Below are positions 19,695 to 29,073 of a DNA stretch of 64,000 nt, one piece after another. The stretch is from CAYQJL01 sp964612295. GTDB taxonomy: Bacteria; Eisenbacteria; RBG-16-71-46; CAIMUX01; WJJG01. A program made the position numbers and the translations under genes. The number at the start of each line of letters is the position of its first letter. Position 1 is the stretch's first letter. The stretch spans positions 1 to 64,000 of the forward strand of contig CAZTDY010000007.1 in the NCBI GenBank assembly GCA_964612295.1. The letters run 5' to 3'. The notes below the pieces were generated by a model. That model was not told where the DNA came from and did not search any database. It saw only the letters and a program-made list of their open reading frames with translations.

Positions 19695-20477
19695 TCAAGC
19701 CACCATGAGGCACTTGCGCATTCGCGCTCTCAGCCGGGACACCGCCTTGGTGTGGATCTGCGACACACGTGATTCCGAAATCATCAGCGTTTCGCCGATC
19801 TCTTTCAGGGTCATCTCTTCGTAGTAGTAAAGCGCAACAACCAGACGCTCCTGCTCGGAGAGGACATTGATCGCCTCCAGCAAGAGGGCCTGTGATTGAT
19901 CCTCCTCGATCTTCTCCAGGGCGCCGATCGCGGCATCATCTTCGATGAGCTCGCTCAGGCCCGCGAGATCGTGCTCGTCATCCACCGAGACGGCTTGATC
20001 CAGACTCAGTAGAGACGCGCCCCGAACCTCCTCGAGAAGGCGGGTATACTCGGTCACCGGGAGGTTCATCTCGGCGGCCACTTCGGCTTCGGTCGCGGCC
20101 CGTCCCAGGCGCTGGTCCAGAACGCGGCAGGTGCGTTCGACCTCGCGCGCCTTGCGGCGGGTCGTGCGGCTGGCCCAGTCCAGAGAACGTAGCTCATCCA
20201 GAACGGCGCCTTTGATGCGCCAGATGGCATAGGTCTCGAACTTGGTGCCGCGGCTCTCATCGAACTTCTCGAGAGCGTCAAAAAGGCCGATGACAGCCGT
20301 GTTGATCAGGTCATCTCGCTCGATCGACTTCGGCAGGCTGCTGGCGATGCGATCAACGACATACTTGACGAGGGGTGCGTAGTTTTGCAGGGCCTCGGCC
20401 TTGATACGTTCATCCGCGGGGAGTCCCGGCGGAATCGGGCGAGAGGCCATCCTGAGTAGGGACGCGGTATCGCGCAT
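19695..20477 (-). CDS. fliA: Flagellar sigma factor sigma-28 (FliA)
   Basis: A 260-residue FliA/WhiG-type sigma-70 factor for late flagellar promoters. Region 2 shows LVKYVVDRIASSLPKSIERD and the YAIWRIKGAVLDELRSLDW signature of the FliA group; region 3 is RLGRAATEAEVAAEMN; region 4 ends in EIGETLMISESRVSQIHTKA. The ATG at 20477 gives the normal length; its ribosome site (AAGGAG) is somewhat far. The anti-sigma factor FlgM is encoded at 56719-57033, and a matching promoter lies ahead of flagellin at 60481-60505. Confidence 0.97.
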   Translation of the reverse strand: MRDTASLLRMASRPIPPGLPADERIKAEALQNYAPLVKYVVDRIASSLPKSIERDDLINTAVIGLFDALEKFDESRGTKFETYAIWRIKGAVLDELRSLDWASRTTRRKAREVERTCRVLDQRLGRAATEAEVAAEMNLPVTEYTRLLEEVRGASLLSLDQAVSVDDEHDLAGLSELIEDDAAIGALEKIEEDQSQALLLEAINVLSEQERLVVALYYYEEMTLKEIGETLMISESRVSQIHTKAVSRLRARMRKCLMVA

Positions 20478-20590
20478 CGGTTGATTCTCTCTCCTTCCAG
20501 GTGAATGTCGGGTCGCCAGGTCCCGGAACGTCGTCGGAGAACGGTCTCCGATCACGCACCCGGGGGTTTCGGGCAGGCCCCGATGGGCCT

Positions 20591-20953
20591 CTAGGCGGCA
20601 GCCTCCTCAACCGCCGGGCTTTCGACTTCAGTGGCACGCTCGCGCCTGGGCGGAACCGCCTCAGCGGCCTCCGCGTGCGGCAGGTCGGCTGCCTCTGACA
20701 CACCGTCTGTCTGGGCCGCTTCGGCGGCCCTTTTCTCTTCGAGCGCCATCCGATGCTCGGCCGCCAGACGCAGCAGGCTGGCCCCGACCAGCCCGCCCAG
20801 AAGGCGAAGACCGACGTAGAGCACCCCGCCCACCACCACGCTCCGCAGGAGCATGACCGGAAGACGGATGCCGGTGGCCATCCCGATCACCAGGATCAGG
20901 CAGGTGGCCGCCATGCTGATACGGATGGTCCAGAGCTTCACCCAAGCCTCCAC
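20591..20953 (-). CDS. Small two-TM membrane protein between flhG and fliA
   Basis: A 120-residue protein from a GTG start with GGAGG ten bases upstream. Two hydrophobic helices (about 11-28 and 36-60) are joined by a short loop, followed by a cytoplasmic-looking Glu/Ala-rich tail. No conserved motif is recognised. Its stop-to-start spacing from flhG is 13 bases and 113 bases separate it from fliA, so it is co-transcribed with both. Membrane proteins of this size occur at this position in some flagellar operons, without known role. Confidence 0.72.
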   Translation of the reverse strand: MEAWVKLWTIRISMAATCLILVIGMATGIRLPVMLLRSVVVGGVLYVGLRLLGGLVGASLLRLAAEHRMALEEKRAAEAAQTDGVSEAADLPHAEAAEAVPPRRERATEVESPAVEEAAA

Positions 20954-20966
20954 GCTCTCAATCCTC

Positions 20967-21890
20967 CTACGCAGCCTTCAGCGAACGCGCATTCGCCTCT
21001 CCCTGCAGGGGAATGGGGCGCGGTTCAGCAGTGGGTTCCAGCAAACGTTTCATCAGCTCACGCAGGCCCGCGGCGGCCTGTCCGTCGGGAAACCTCTTCA
21101 CGAAAGGTTGCTGAGCCTTGACGGCTTTCGAAACGCTCTCGTCGTCCGGAATGACGCCATAGAGCTGTGGCTCGAAGCCCAGGAATTGATTCGCGACCCT
21201 CGACACCCGCTCTGCGACACGACCGGCCTCCGCCTCGGAGCGGGCCATGTTGACCACCAGCCGGGGAGGATTGGCGAGGCGGCGGGTCGTCAGGACCTTG
21301 ATCGTGGCGTACGCGTCGGAGAACGCCGTCGGTTCCGGGGTGGTGATGACGAGAATTTCGTCGGCCAGCTGTGCCAGACGAACGTTTTGGCGATGAATGC
21401 CGGACCCCGTATCGATCAAGAGCACGTCCCGGTCCCGGGCGAGCGTCTCCAGGGAACGCACCAATACCTCTCTACGGTAATCGTCAAGGTTGGCCATTTC
21501 CTCAACTCCGGAAGAGGCAGGGATGATGCGAATGTCGTTCGGACCGGTGAGGACGATCTCGTCCAACCGCTTGTGACCGTGCACCACGTCGTAGAGGTTG
21601 TAGCGCGGGGCCAGGCCGAGGAGCAAATCCACGTTCGCCAAGCTCAGGTCCCCGTCGAGCAGCATGACGCGAAGGCCGTTTTCAGCCATCAGGACGGCCA
21701 AGTTGGTGACGAGGTTGGTCTTCCCCACGCCGCCCTTGCCACTCGTGACCGCCACCGAGAAGGGCTGGGTGCCCGGTGACCCGTGGGCCGCGGCCAGCTC
21801 GATCGGGTCATTGCCCGGACCCTGACCCATCGTGGGCCCTTCGCCCCGGAAAGCGCGTGTCCAATTGGGATCGGGATGGGCCTGTTTCAT
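20967..21890 (-). CDS. flhG: Flagellar number regulator FlhG (MinD-like ATPase)
   Basis: A 307-residue ParA/MinD-family ATPase that limits flagellar number and works with FlhF. The deviant Walker A SGKGGVGKTN (about 49-58) and DGDLSLANVDLLLG are clear; Walker B is VLLIDTGSG. An N-terminal extension (about 1-40) precedes the ATPase, where FlhG proteins carry the segment that activates FlhF. The ATG overlaps the flhF stop by four bases (ATGA), so translation is coupled. The pair suggests polar or otherwise numerically controlled flagella. Confidence 0.95.
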   Translation of the reverse strand: MKQAHPDPNWTRAFRGEGPTMGQGPGNDPIELAAAHGSPGTQPFSVAVTSGKGGVGKTNLVTNLAVLMAENGLRVMLLDGDLSLANVDLLLGLAPRYNLYDVVHGHKRLDEIVLTGPNDIRIIPASSGVEEMANLDDYRREVLVRSLETLARDRDVLLIDTGSGIHRQNVRLAQLADEILVITTPEPTAFSDAYATIKVLTTRRLANPPRLVVNMARSEAEAGRVAERVSRVANQFLGFEPQLYGVIPDDESVSKAVKAQQPFVKRFPDGQAAAGLRELMKRLLEPTAEPRPIPLQGEANARSLKAA

Positions 21891-23218
21891 CGCAGAACCT
21901 CCTTCAAGTGCGGCCGACTGGCGGCCGCCGACGGAGAGGACTCGTAGAGGGGCGGACTGAGTGCAGAGCCCCGCCTTTCGGCCGGCGGCTGCCAGCCCTC
22001 CAGGGCTCCCGCACACGGCTCCAGGACCAGGGAAACCAGGAGGTCGGCGTCCGCGGGGCGCAGATCGTCCAAGATGTTGCGCCCGAATCCCAGATAGGCA
22101 ACGGGGAGCTGATTCTTCAGGGCCAGGCTGAGGATTCCGCCATAACTTTTTGTTTCATCGATCTTTGTGAATATGAGGGCATTCGGCTGGGCCACCGCGA
22201 AATGGGCGCAGGCTGCGGCGGCGTCGCGGACCTTGGCGGTCGCGGACAGAACCAGGTAGACCTGCGGATCGGCCAGAGCCCGCCGGAGCCCGGCGGTCCA
22301 GGCGCGCGCCTCCCGGTCTTCCGTACTGCTCCCGGGACAGTCGACGATGAGGACGTCGCACTCGGCCATGTCCGGGCGGCCCGCGGCCTCAGAGAGCGCG
22401 TCCGCCTCGAAAGCGGTGGCGAACGGCACCTCGAGAATCCGCGCGTAGTTGCCCAGACCCGTGGCGCCCCCGGCCCGGAAACCGTCGGCCGAGAGCAGCG
22501 CCGGACGGCGACCGGCGCGCAGCGCCAAGGCGGCCAGGCCGGCGGCAGCGGTGGTCTTGCCGGAGCCGGTCGGTCCCACCAGCAGGGCGACCTGAGGACC
22601 TGGCCTGCTCAAGAGCGGTGTGGCGGTCGGCAGCAGTCGCATCAAACGATCGCGCAATCCGTCGAGTGACGGAGGCGTGACCACATCGAGCGTATGTTCG
22701 CTCGCCACATCCTTGAGAAGGGCAAAGGTCAGATTCGAGTCGACCTCGGCCTCGATGAGACTCAGGTAGATCTCCCGGAGGGGAATCGGAATGGTCGAGA
22801 AATGATCACTGGCCACCAGGCGGCCCAGGTAGGTCACCCGTTCCCGCAGGCGGGTGACTTCCGCCTCCCACTCGGGCGGACGTTCGGGGCTGACTGCTTC
22901 GGCAGGTGCGGCCTCACGCGCAGGCCGGGCCCCCTGGCGTCGGGCCGGGGCTTCCCAGGCATCGGGGGCCTGCGGGCGCCGGGCCGCGGCTTCGGACTCG
23001 ACCCACAGCGGGGAGTGGCTCCTCCCGAACTGCGGCGGGCCGTCGGGCTGACTGGAAGGATGGCGATCCACGGCTGCGACCACCATCACCCGGTGACCGC
23101 CGCGGGCGCCCGGGGCCGCCTTCTTCGTTTCGAGGATGACGGCTTCGGGACCGAGCGACTCGCGCACCTGGCGCAGCGCTTCGGTGATGTCCCGGGCTGT
23201 GAAACGCCTGATCCTCAT
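21887..23218 (-). CDS. flhF: Flagellar biosynthesis SRP-type GTPase FlhF
   Basis: A 443-residue SRP GTPase that marks the site of flagellar assembly. It has the typical start MRIRRFTARDITEAL, a disordered B domain (about 55-130), the N domain, and the G domain with P-loop GPTGSGKTT and TKIDETKSYGG. The G3 motif is DCPGSST instead of the usual DTPGR, and the G2-region segment is ADGFRAGG rather than DTYR-I-A. Nucleotide handling may therefore be altered. It lies between flhA and flhG. Confidence 0.95.
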   Translation of the reverse strand: MRIRRFTARDITEALRQVRESLGPEAVILETKKAAPGARGGHRVMVVAAVDRHPSSQPDGPPQFGRSHSPLWVESEAAARRPQAPDAWEAPARRQGARPAREAAPAEAVSPERPPEWEAEVTRLRERVTYLGRLVASDHFSTIPIPLREIYLSLIEAEVDSNLTFALLKDVASEHTLDVVTPPSLDGLRDRLMRLLPTATPLLSRPGPQVALLVGPTGSGKTTAAAGLAALALRAGRRPALLSADGFRAGGATGLGNYARILEVPFATAFEADALSEAAGRPDMAECDVLIVDCPGSSTEDREARAWTAGLRRALADPQVYLVLSATAKVRDAAAACAHFAVAQPNALIFTKIDETKSYGGILSLALKNQLPVAYLGFGRNILDDLRPADADLLVSLVLEPCAGALEGWQPPAERRGSALSPPLYESSPSAAASRPHLKEVLR

Positions 23219-23232
23219 ACCTGCTTACTCCT

Positions 23233-25326
23233 CTAAGCCGATTGGGTCGCCAGCTGGCCTTCGCCGGCGCTCCCCGCCCCCACATCGGACCCCACGGTGG
23301 CGACGGTGCGCACGCTGGCCGCCCCGCTCACTTCGGCGTAGGACAGCACCACAATCTGGGGAACGAAACGGGCTACGAATTCCTGAAGGTAGGGGCGCAA
23401 ATACTGACTGCTCAGAATCACCGGGTGCTGCGCCACGGTGAGCACGGCCTGGATCGCCTCGGATACCTGGCTCATCAAAGTCTGGGCTTCGCCCGGATCC
23501 AGGACCAGTCGGTTCTGCCCTTCCTGCCCCGGGGCAACCGACTCGACCAGCCGCTGCTCCAGACGCGGATCGAGCGTCGCGACCGAGAGGTTTCCGCGGG
23601 GATCCTTATAGGGGCGCGTGAGGGCGCGGCAGATCGCCACGCGGCAGCGTTCGACCAGGGTATCGAGATCCTTGATCGCGCCGGCGTTGTCCGCCAACAC
23701 CTCGAGAATGGTCACCATGTCACGGATCGAAACCTGCTCACGAAGAAGACGTTTGAGAACCTTCTGGATTCCACCGACCGGCAGCAGATTGGGAATCAAC
23801 TCATCGACGACGGCCGGGTTGGTCGTCTTCACCTGGTCAACAAGCACCTGCACATCCTGGCGGGTCAGCACTTCGTGGGCGTGGGATTTGACGACCTCGG
23901 TCAGGTGGGTGGCCACCACGGCGGAGGGTTCGACCACCGTCACACCGGCCATCTCGGCCTCGCTGCGCTGAGCCTCCGAGATCCAAACCGCCGGCAGGCC
24001 GAAGACCGGCTCGGTGGCCCGGATCCCCTCCACCTTGCCGTCGGCCACGCCCGGCCCCATCGCCATCAGGCTGCCCATCATCAGTTCGCCGCGGGCCACT
24101 TCTTCGCCGCGGAGCTTGATCGTGTAGGCGTCCGCGTTCAACTGCACGTTGTCACGGATGCGGACCGGCGGGACCACGAACCCTAAGTCGCTCGCGATTT
24201 GTTTGCGCGTGCCGGTCACCCGGCTGAGCAGATCGCCACCGGAAGATTCATCCACCAAGGGGATCAGTCCGAATCCGAGTTCGAGTTCGAGCGGATCCAC
24301 TTCGAGGAGCCGCTCGACCTTCTCCGGTTCGGCCAAACGTTCGGTTTCGGCAGCCTCCTCTTCGGCCGCGGACCGGATACGGTCACGGCGCGCGATGAAG
24401 CCCGCCGTCCCCGCCAAACCCGCCAGCAGCCAGAAGGGCACGATCGGGAGGGCCGGCACGAGACCCAAGAGGAAGAGGATGCCAGCGGCGGCGAACGGCG
24501 CCCGCGCCTCACCCAGCATCTGTCCCATGAGTTCCTGGCCCAGATTGCGCTGGCTGTCCGAGCGAGTGATGAGCAGACCGGCCGCGGTCGAGATGATGAG
24601 GGCCGGAATCTGGGCGACCAGGCCATCACCGATGGTGAGCAGCGTGAAGGTGCGCGCCGCTTCCGAGAGCGGCATGCCCAGCTGCAACGTGCCGATGACG
24701 AACCCGCCCAGAATGTTGATGACGGTAATGATGATGCCGGCGATGGCATCGCCTCTCACAAACTTCGACGCACCGTCCATGGCTCCGTAGAAGTCGGCCT
24801 GGCTGGAAATCTCGGCGCGGCGGGTGCGGGCCTCATTTTCATCGATGAGCCCGGCGTTCAGATCGGCATCGATCGCCATCTGCTTGCCAGGCATGGCATC
24901 GAGGGTGAAACGGGCGGTGACCTCGGCGATGCGCGCGGCACCCTTGGTGATCACCACGAACTGGATGATGACCAGGATCAAGAAGGCCACCAAACCGACC
25001 GCGTAATTGCCCCCCACGACGAAGTTGCCGAAGGCCGCGATGACCTTGCCGCCGTATCCATTGAGCAGGATCTGACGCGTCGTCGCCACGTTGAGCGCCA
25101 GCCGGAACAGCGTGGCCAACAGAAGGACGGTCGGGAAGGTGTTGAATTGCAGGGGCTGGCGCACGTAGATCGTCAGCGCCAGGGTGGTGAGCGCAAAGGC
25201 CAGGTTACCGATCAGGAACAGGTCCAGGAGCACCGGAGAGACCGGAATCAGCATCACCGCCAGCAGCACGAGCACGCCGCCGGCTAAGAGCACATCCGAA
25301 CTACGCTGCAACGGTGAACCTGCCAT
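23233..25326 (-). CDS. flhA: Flagellar export gate protein FlhA
   Basis: A 697-residue inner-membrane component of the flagellar type III export gate, whose cytoplasmic nonameric ring receives chaperone-substrate complexes. Eight hydrophobic helices occupy the first ~310 residues. The FHIPEP-type signature (cytosolic loop between TM4 and TM5) reads KGAARIAEVTARFTLDAMPG followed by KQMAIDADLNAG. The C-terminal domain follows. The ATG at 25326 has AGAGGAG four bases upstream and is chosen over an upstream TTG. It follows flhB directly. Confidence 0.97.
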   Translation of the reverse strand: MAGSPLQRSSDVLLAGGVLVLLAVMLIPVSPVLLDLFLIGNLAFALTTLALTIYVRQPLQFNTFPTVLLLATLFRLALNVATTRQILLNGYGGKVIAAFGNFVVGGNYAVGLVAFLILVIIQFVVITKGAARIAEVTARFTLDAMPGKQMAIDADLNAGLIDENEARTRRAEISSQADFYGAMDGASKFVRGDAIAGIIITVINILGGFVIGTLQLGMPLSEAARTFTLLTIGDGLVAQIPALIISTAAGLLITRSDSQRNLGQELMGQMLGEARAPFAAAGILFLLGLVPALPIVPFWLLAGLAGTAGFIARRDRIRSAAEEEAAETERLAEPEKVERLLEVDPLELELGFGLIPLVDESSGGDLLSRVTGTRKQIASDLGFVVPPVRIRDNVQLNADAYTIKLRGEEVARGELMMGSLMAMGPGVADGKVEGIRATEPVFGLPAVWISEAQRSEAEMAGVTVVEPSAVVATHLTEVVKSHAHEVLTRQDVQVLVDQVKTTNPAVVDELIPNLLPVGGIQKVLKRLLREQVSIRDMVTILEVLADNAGAIKDLDTLVERCRVAICRALTRPYKDPRGNLSVATLDPRLEQRLVESVAPGQEGQNRLVLDPGEAQTLMSQVSEAIQAVLTVAQHPVILSSQYLRPYLQEFVARFVPQIVVLSYAEVSGAASVRTVATVGSDVGAGSAGEGQLATQSA

Positions 25327-25368
25327 CGATCTCCTCTTCCTGTCCTTCCTCAAGAACGCGCTCAGGCG

Positions 25369-26451
25369 TTAGGCCAGATTGGCCGCCCGATTGCGCCTCT
25401 CCTTCATCCGATACACATAGGCGAGCAGTTCGGCGACCGCCCGGAAGAGGTCCACCGGGACCTCGTGATCCACATCGACTTTAAAGAGCAGGCGCGCGAG
25501 CGGCGGATCCTCAACCACCGGCACGCCGTGTTCCTTGGCCAGTTCGCGAATCCGCGCGGCCATCTTGCGGGCGCCCTTGGCCACCAGCTTCGGAGCCCGC
25601 ATCGTTTCGCGGTCGTACTTGAGCGCGACGGCATAGCGGATGGGGTTGGTGATCACGACGTCGGCGGTCTTGACGGCATCCATCATCCGGCGCATGGCCG
25701 CTTCCCGCTGGACGGCGCGGATACGGGCCTTCACCCGCGGGTCCCCCTCGGTCTGGCGGGTTTCCTCTTCGAGTTCCTTGCGACTCATCATGATGCCCTT
25801 CTCGTAGTCCCAGCGCTGGTAGGCATAGTCGAAGAGCGCCAGGAAGAGAATGGCGAGGGCCACGCGGAACCCCAACTTGAGGGCGATGGTGGCCGCGTAG
25901 CCGAACATCGGCAGTGGCGCGCTGCCCATCATCCCCGCGAGTCGGGGAATCTCCCCCCGCAGGGTGAAGTAGGCGATGGAACTGATGAGCGCGATCTTGA
26001 GAAGGGCCTTGGCCAATTCGACGAAACCCCTCTTCCCCAGCAAACGCTGGAATCCGCGCACCGGGCTCATTGCATCGAGCTTCGGCGACAGCGGTTTCCA
26101 GGAGACGACGAACCCCACCTGAGCGAAGTTGACCGCCAGCCCCACCACGGCCACCACGCCGGCCAGAGGGGCGAGCGTCAGAAGCACGTAGGGAATGCCG
26201 CCGCTGAAGTAGCCCAAGAGCAGATCGTGGCGCAGCTCGACCTGCCCGCTTCCGCCCAGAAGCTGCCGGACGATCACCGCGAGCCGCTGGAGCATGTAAG
26301 GACCGGCCAGGCCCATGAGCCCCATGCCGGCGAGCAGCACAAACGCCGAGCCAAGCTCCTGGCTCCGCGCGACCTTGCCCTCTTCCCGCGCCTGGCGGCG
26401 GCGCCGCGGGGTCGCTGGCTCGGTTCTTTCCTGGAATTGCTGCTCAGGCAT
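25369..26451 (-). CDS. flhB: Flagellar export switch protein FlhB, with altered NPTH site
   Basis: A 360-residue export-gate protein controlling the rod/hook to filament specificity switch. Four hydrophobic helices lie at about 33-215, and the cytoplasmic FlhB-C domain follows. The self-cleavage motif, normally Asn-Pro-Thr-His, reads Asn-Pro-Ile-Arg here (codons at 25636-25647) in the context VVITNPIRYAVALKYD. The scissile Asn-Pro is kept; the Thr and His are not. The basic N-terminus (TEPATPRRRRQAREEGKVARS) is typical. It is placed between fliR and flhA. Confidence 0.97.
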   Translation of the reverse strand: MPEQQFQERTEPATPRRRRQAREEGKVARSQELGSAFVLLAGMGLMGLAGPYMLQRLAVIVRQLLGGSGQVELRHDLLLGYFSGGIPYVLLTLAPLAGVVAVVGLAVNFAQVGFVVSWKPLSPKLDAMSPVRGFQRLLGKRGFVELAKALLKIALISSIAYFTLRGEIPRLAGMMGSAPLPMFGYAATIALKLGFRVALAILFLALFDYAYQRWDYEKGIMMSRKELEEETRQTEGDPRVKARIRAVQREAAMRRMMDAVKTADVVITNPIRYAVALKYDRETMRAPKLVAKGARKMAARIRELAKEHGVPVVEDPPLARLLFKVDVDHEVPVDLFRAVAELLAYVYRMKERRNRAANLA

Positions 26452-26521
26452 CCGTTTCTTCCCTCTTCCCCATGTGGCCTAAGGCCCTAAACAGGTGTGG
26501 CCACCCGGAGGACCATGCAAC

Positions 26522-27292
26522 CTACATGCCAGCAAGAAGAACGAGCAGGTCCCGCTCCAGGGTGATGAGGAGCCCTTCGACGGTTCTGAAGAAATACGGT
26601 AGAGTTAGCCCGATTCCGAGGAGCCCCAGAGCGATCTTGATGGGGAACCCGACGATAAAGATGTTCATCTGCGGGACGGTCCGAGCGACAAATCCCAAGG
26701 CAGCGTCGGCCAGAAATAGGACAGCAATCAGCGGTCCCCCGACGGCCAAGGCGGTCATGAACATGGTTCCGGCCAGACCCAGGATGTGCCCCGCCAGGCT
26801 GCCCGAAATCTGGACACCCCCCAGCGGCACCAAGGTGATGCTGGTCCCCATCGCCCGCAGGAGCAGGTGGTGCCCACCGAGGATCAGAAAGAGCGTGAGG
26901 GCCACGATCTCGTAAAAGCGTGAAATGAGTGGCACTTGGCCGCCTCCACCCGGGTCCATCACGTTGACGATGCCGAAGCCCATCTGGATACCCACCAGGC
27001 TGGCCCCGATGCGGATGCCGGCGAAGGGCAGGGTGGCCGCGAATCCCAGCAGAACCCCCACGAAGGTCTCGCCCGCCACGGCGAGCCCGAAGCCCGCGAG
27101 GTCACGCGCCACCAGGGTGCCGGTCGTAGACACCAGCGGGAACATGGCCACCGCGGTGGCGACCCCCAGGAGGAGCTTCAACTGGCCGGGAATCTGCCGC
27201 TGCATGAAGATCGGACCGGCCACGTAGAACCCGAGACACCGGGTGAACAAGAGCGCGAAAAGCTCTGCATTTTCTACGTTTACCGGCCACAT
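26522..27292 (-). CDS. fliR: Flagellar export gate protein FliR
   Basis: A 256-residue core component of the export gate, forming the FliPQR pore. At least six hydrophobic helices are seen, with family segments RCLGFYVAGPIFMQRQIPGQ, VGIQMGFGIVNVMDP and AVGGPLIAVLFLADAALGFV. The start at 27292 gives the usual length and leaves a short gap after fliQ (stop at 27333); an earlier ATG would overlap fliQ by 17 bases. It precedes flhB by about 70 bases. Confidence 0.95.
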   Translation of the reverse strand: MWPVNVENAELFALLFTRCLGFYVAGPIFMQRQIPGQLKLLLGVATAVAMFPLVSTTGTLVARDLAGFGLAVAGETFVGVLLGFAATLPFAGIRIGASLVGIQMGFGIVNVMDPGGGGQVPLISRFYEIVALTLFLILGGHHLLLRAMGTSITLVPLGGVQISGSLAGHILGLAGTMFMTALAVGGPLIAVLFLADAALGFVARTVPQMNIFIVGFPIKIALGLLGIGLTLPYFFRTVEGLLITLERDLLVLLAGM

Positions 27293-27332
27293 CTCAGGCG
27301 ATTCCTCAGGTTGGGTCCCAGGTCTTTTCCCG

Positions 27333-27599
27333 CTACCGGAGCTGGGCAAGATTGCCGAACAGGTTCACGCTGAAGTCCATGATCCGGTTGACCATCCAGG
27401 GCAGAAACAGGAAGAGGCTCAGGACGACCGCGAGGATCTTGGGGATGAAGGTCAACGTCATCTCCTGAACCTGGGTCACCGCTTGGAAGATCGACACGAG
27501 CACACCGGCGGTGAGACCGAAGAGCAGCATCGGGCCGGCCAGGGTCAGGGCCAGGAGAATGGCCTGCTGGAAGAGTGCGATGGCGTCGCTGACGGACAT
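27333..27599 (-). CDS. fliQ: Flagellar export gate protein FliQ
   Basis: An 88-residue protein of two hydrophobic helices, one of the four FliQ subunits around FliPR. It has the typical start SVSDAIALFQQAILLAL and the QEMTLTFIPKI segment between helices. The ATG at 27599 with GGAGG six bases upstream is favoured over the TTG one codon earlier. It lies between fliP and fliR. Confidence 0.96.
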   Translation of the reverse strand: MSVSDAIALFQQAILLALTLAGPMLLFGLTAGVLVSIFQAVTQVQEMTLTFIPKILAVVLSLFLFLPWMVNRIMDFSVNLFGNLAQLR

Positions 27600-27614
27600 C
27601 AAAGGCCTCCGTTC

Positions 27615-28412
27615 CTAACCAAAACTCGCGACCAGCGACCGCACGACCAAATGCCATCCGTCGGCGATCACGAAGAGGAGGATCTTGAAGGGCAGTGAGA
27701 TCATCGCCGGGGGCAGCATCAACATCCCCATCGACATGAGCACGCTGGCGATCACCATGTCGATGATCAGAAACGGCAGGTAGATCACAAAACCCATCTG
27801 GAACGCGGTGCGCAGTTCACTGGTCATGAATGCCGGGACGATGACGGTCATGGGAAGATCATGGATCGTCTCCGGCTTCTCCTGCTTCAGCATCCCGGCG
27901 AAGAGGGCCAGGTCCTTTTCCCGCGTCTGCTTCAGCATGAAGGTACGCAGGGGACCGGTGCCTTCTTTGAGGGCGTCGGTTGCGGAGATTTCACCGTCCA
28001 TGTACGGCTTGAGAGATGTCTCATGCATCACATGCCACGTGGGGGCCATGACGAAGAAGGTCATCAGGAGCGCGAGTCCCACCAGAACCTGGTTCGGCGG
28101 CATCTGATGGGTGCTGAGCGCCTGGCGCACAAAGGAGAGCACGATGACGATGCGCGCGAAGCTCGTCATCATGAGAACGAGCGCGGGAGCGACCGACAAA
28201 ACGGTGAGCAGAAGCAGAATCTGCAATCCGGTGGCAATCTTCTCCGGCTCTTCGGACGCATCGCCGGCCTCGTCCAAGCTGAGCGTGAGCGACGGGCCGG
28301 CCTGCGTCCCGCACCACATCCCGCTTCCAAGAAGAAGCAGCATCGCGCCCAACAGGCCTAGACGCAGCCGGCGGGCGGATCCCTTCTTTTTGTCATGGAG
28401 GCTGAGCAACAT
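27615..28412 (-). CDS. fliP: Flagellar export gate protein FliP
   Basis: A 265-residue export-gate protein with a cleavable signal (about 8-38), then hydrophobic helices with FliP signatures: SVAPALVLMMTSFARIVIVL, LRQA-like FVRQALSTHQMPPNQVLVGL, and YLPFLIIDMVIASVLMSMGM followed by MMLPP-type LMLPPAMISLPFK. Position fliO-fliP-fliQ-fliR is canonical. The ATG at 28412 is preferred over a TTG two codons upstream. Confidence 0.97.
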   Translation of the reverse strand: MLLSLHDKKKGSARRLRLGLLGAMLLLLGSGMWCGTQAGPSLTLSLDEAGDASEEPEKIATGLQILLLLTVLSVAPALVLMMTSFARIVIVLSFVRQALSTHQMPPNQVLVGLALLMTFFVMAPTWHVMHETSLKPYMDGEISATDALKEGTGPLRTFMLKQTREKDLALFAGMLKQEKPETIHDLPMTVIVPAFMTSELRTAFQMGFVIYLPFLIIDMVIASVLMSMGMLMLPPAMISLPFKILLFVIADGWHLVVRSLVASFG

Positions 28413-28428
28413 CCTCAAACGTCCTTCC

Positions 28429-29073
28429 CTACCGTGAGTCGGGATCCAGTCGCCGCAGCGACGTCACCAGGTTTTCGCGCACGCGCCGGACCTCGCCGGC
28501 GAGGGTGGCCTCGAAGGGATTCTCGTCCTGGGCGGGGGGCTCGATCACCGGCTCCTCCAGCGATTCTTTCGCCGGCTCCGGCTCAGGCGCCTTGTCACCC
28601 AAGTGCGAGAGCATGTTGATCTGGTTGGCGGTGATGCCCAAGAGCATCGTCTCGTCCCCGACCCGAACGACGGCCAGACTGCTGCGTTGGCCGAGGCTCC
28701 GCTGGGTCACCAGTTCGATGCCGGTCCGCGATCCACCCCGCAGAGACCCGCGGGTGGCCTTCTTGTAGAGGAAGAGCACACCGCCCAGAATCCCGAGGAC
28801 GAGCACGAGGCCCAGCCCGACGCGGGTCAGCATGCCAGAGGCCGAGACCGGGCTCGTCTGAGGGATGAAGGACGGCGTCTGAGCGTCGTCCGCCAAGCTC
28901 CACGCGGTGTTGGCCGGGGTCTCCCCCGAGGCCGCTGGATCCGTCTCGGCCGACCCGGCCGTGGTGCCCGGCTCGGCGGATTGGGCGTACCCGTCCGCCG
29001 GGCTCAGCAGAGCCAGGCCCAGCAGAACCATCACCAGCGTTAGGCTGACACCCTTGAGGCTCGCGCCCTTCAT
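28429..29073 (-). CDS. fliO: Flagellar biosynthesis protein FliO
   Basis: A 214-residue membrane protein that helps assemble FliP. It has an N-terminal signal-like helix (about 7-30), a Thr/Ala/Pro-rich external linker, one transmembrane helix (about 85-107, VGLGLVLVLGILGGVLFLYK), then a cytoplasmic FliO domain with ELVTQRSLGQRSSLAVVRVG and MLLGITANQINML. Its ATG overlaps the fliN stop by four bases. Confidence 0.92.
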   Translation of the reverse strand: MKGASLKGVSLTLVMVLLGLALLSPADGYAQSAEPGTTAGSAETDPAASGETPANTAWSLADDAQTPSFIPQTSPVSASGMLTRVGLGLVLVLGILGGVLFLYKKATRGSLRGGSRTGIELVTQRSLGQRSSLAVVRVGDETMLLGITANQINMLSHLGDKAPEPEPAKESLEEPVIEPPAQDENPFEATLAGEVRRVRENLVTSLRRLDPDSR

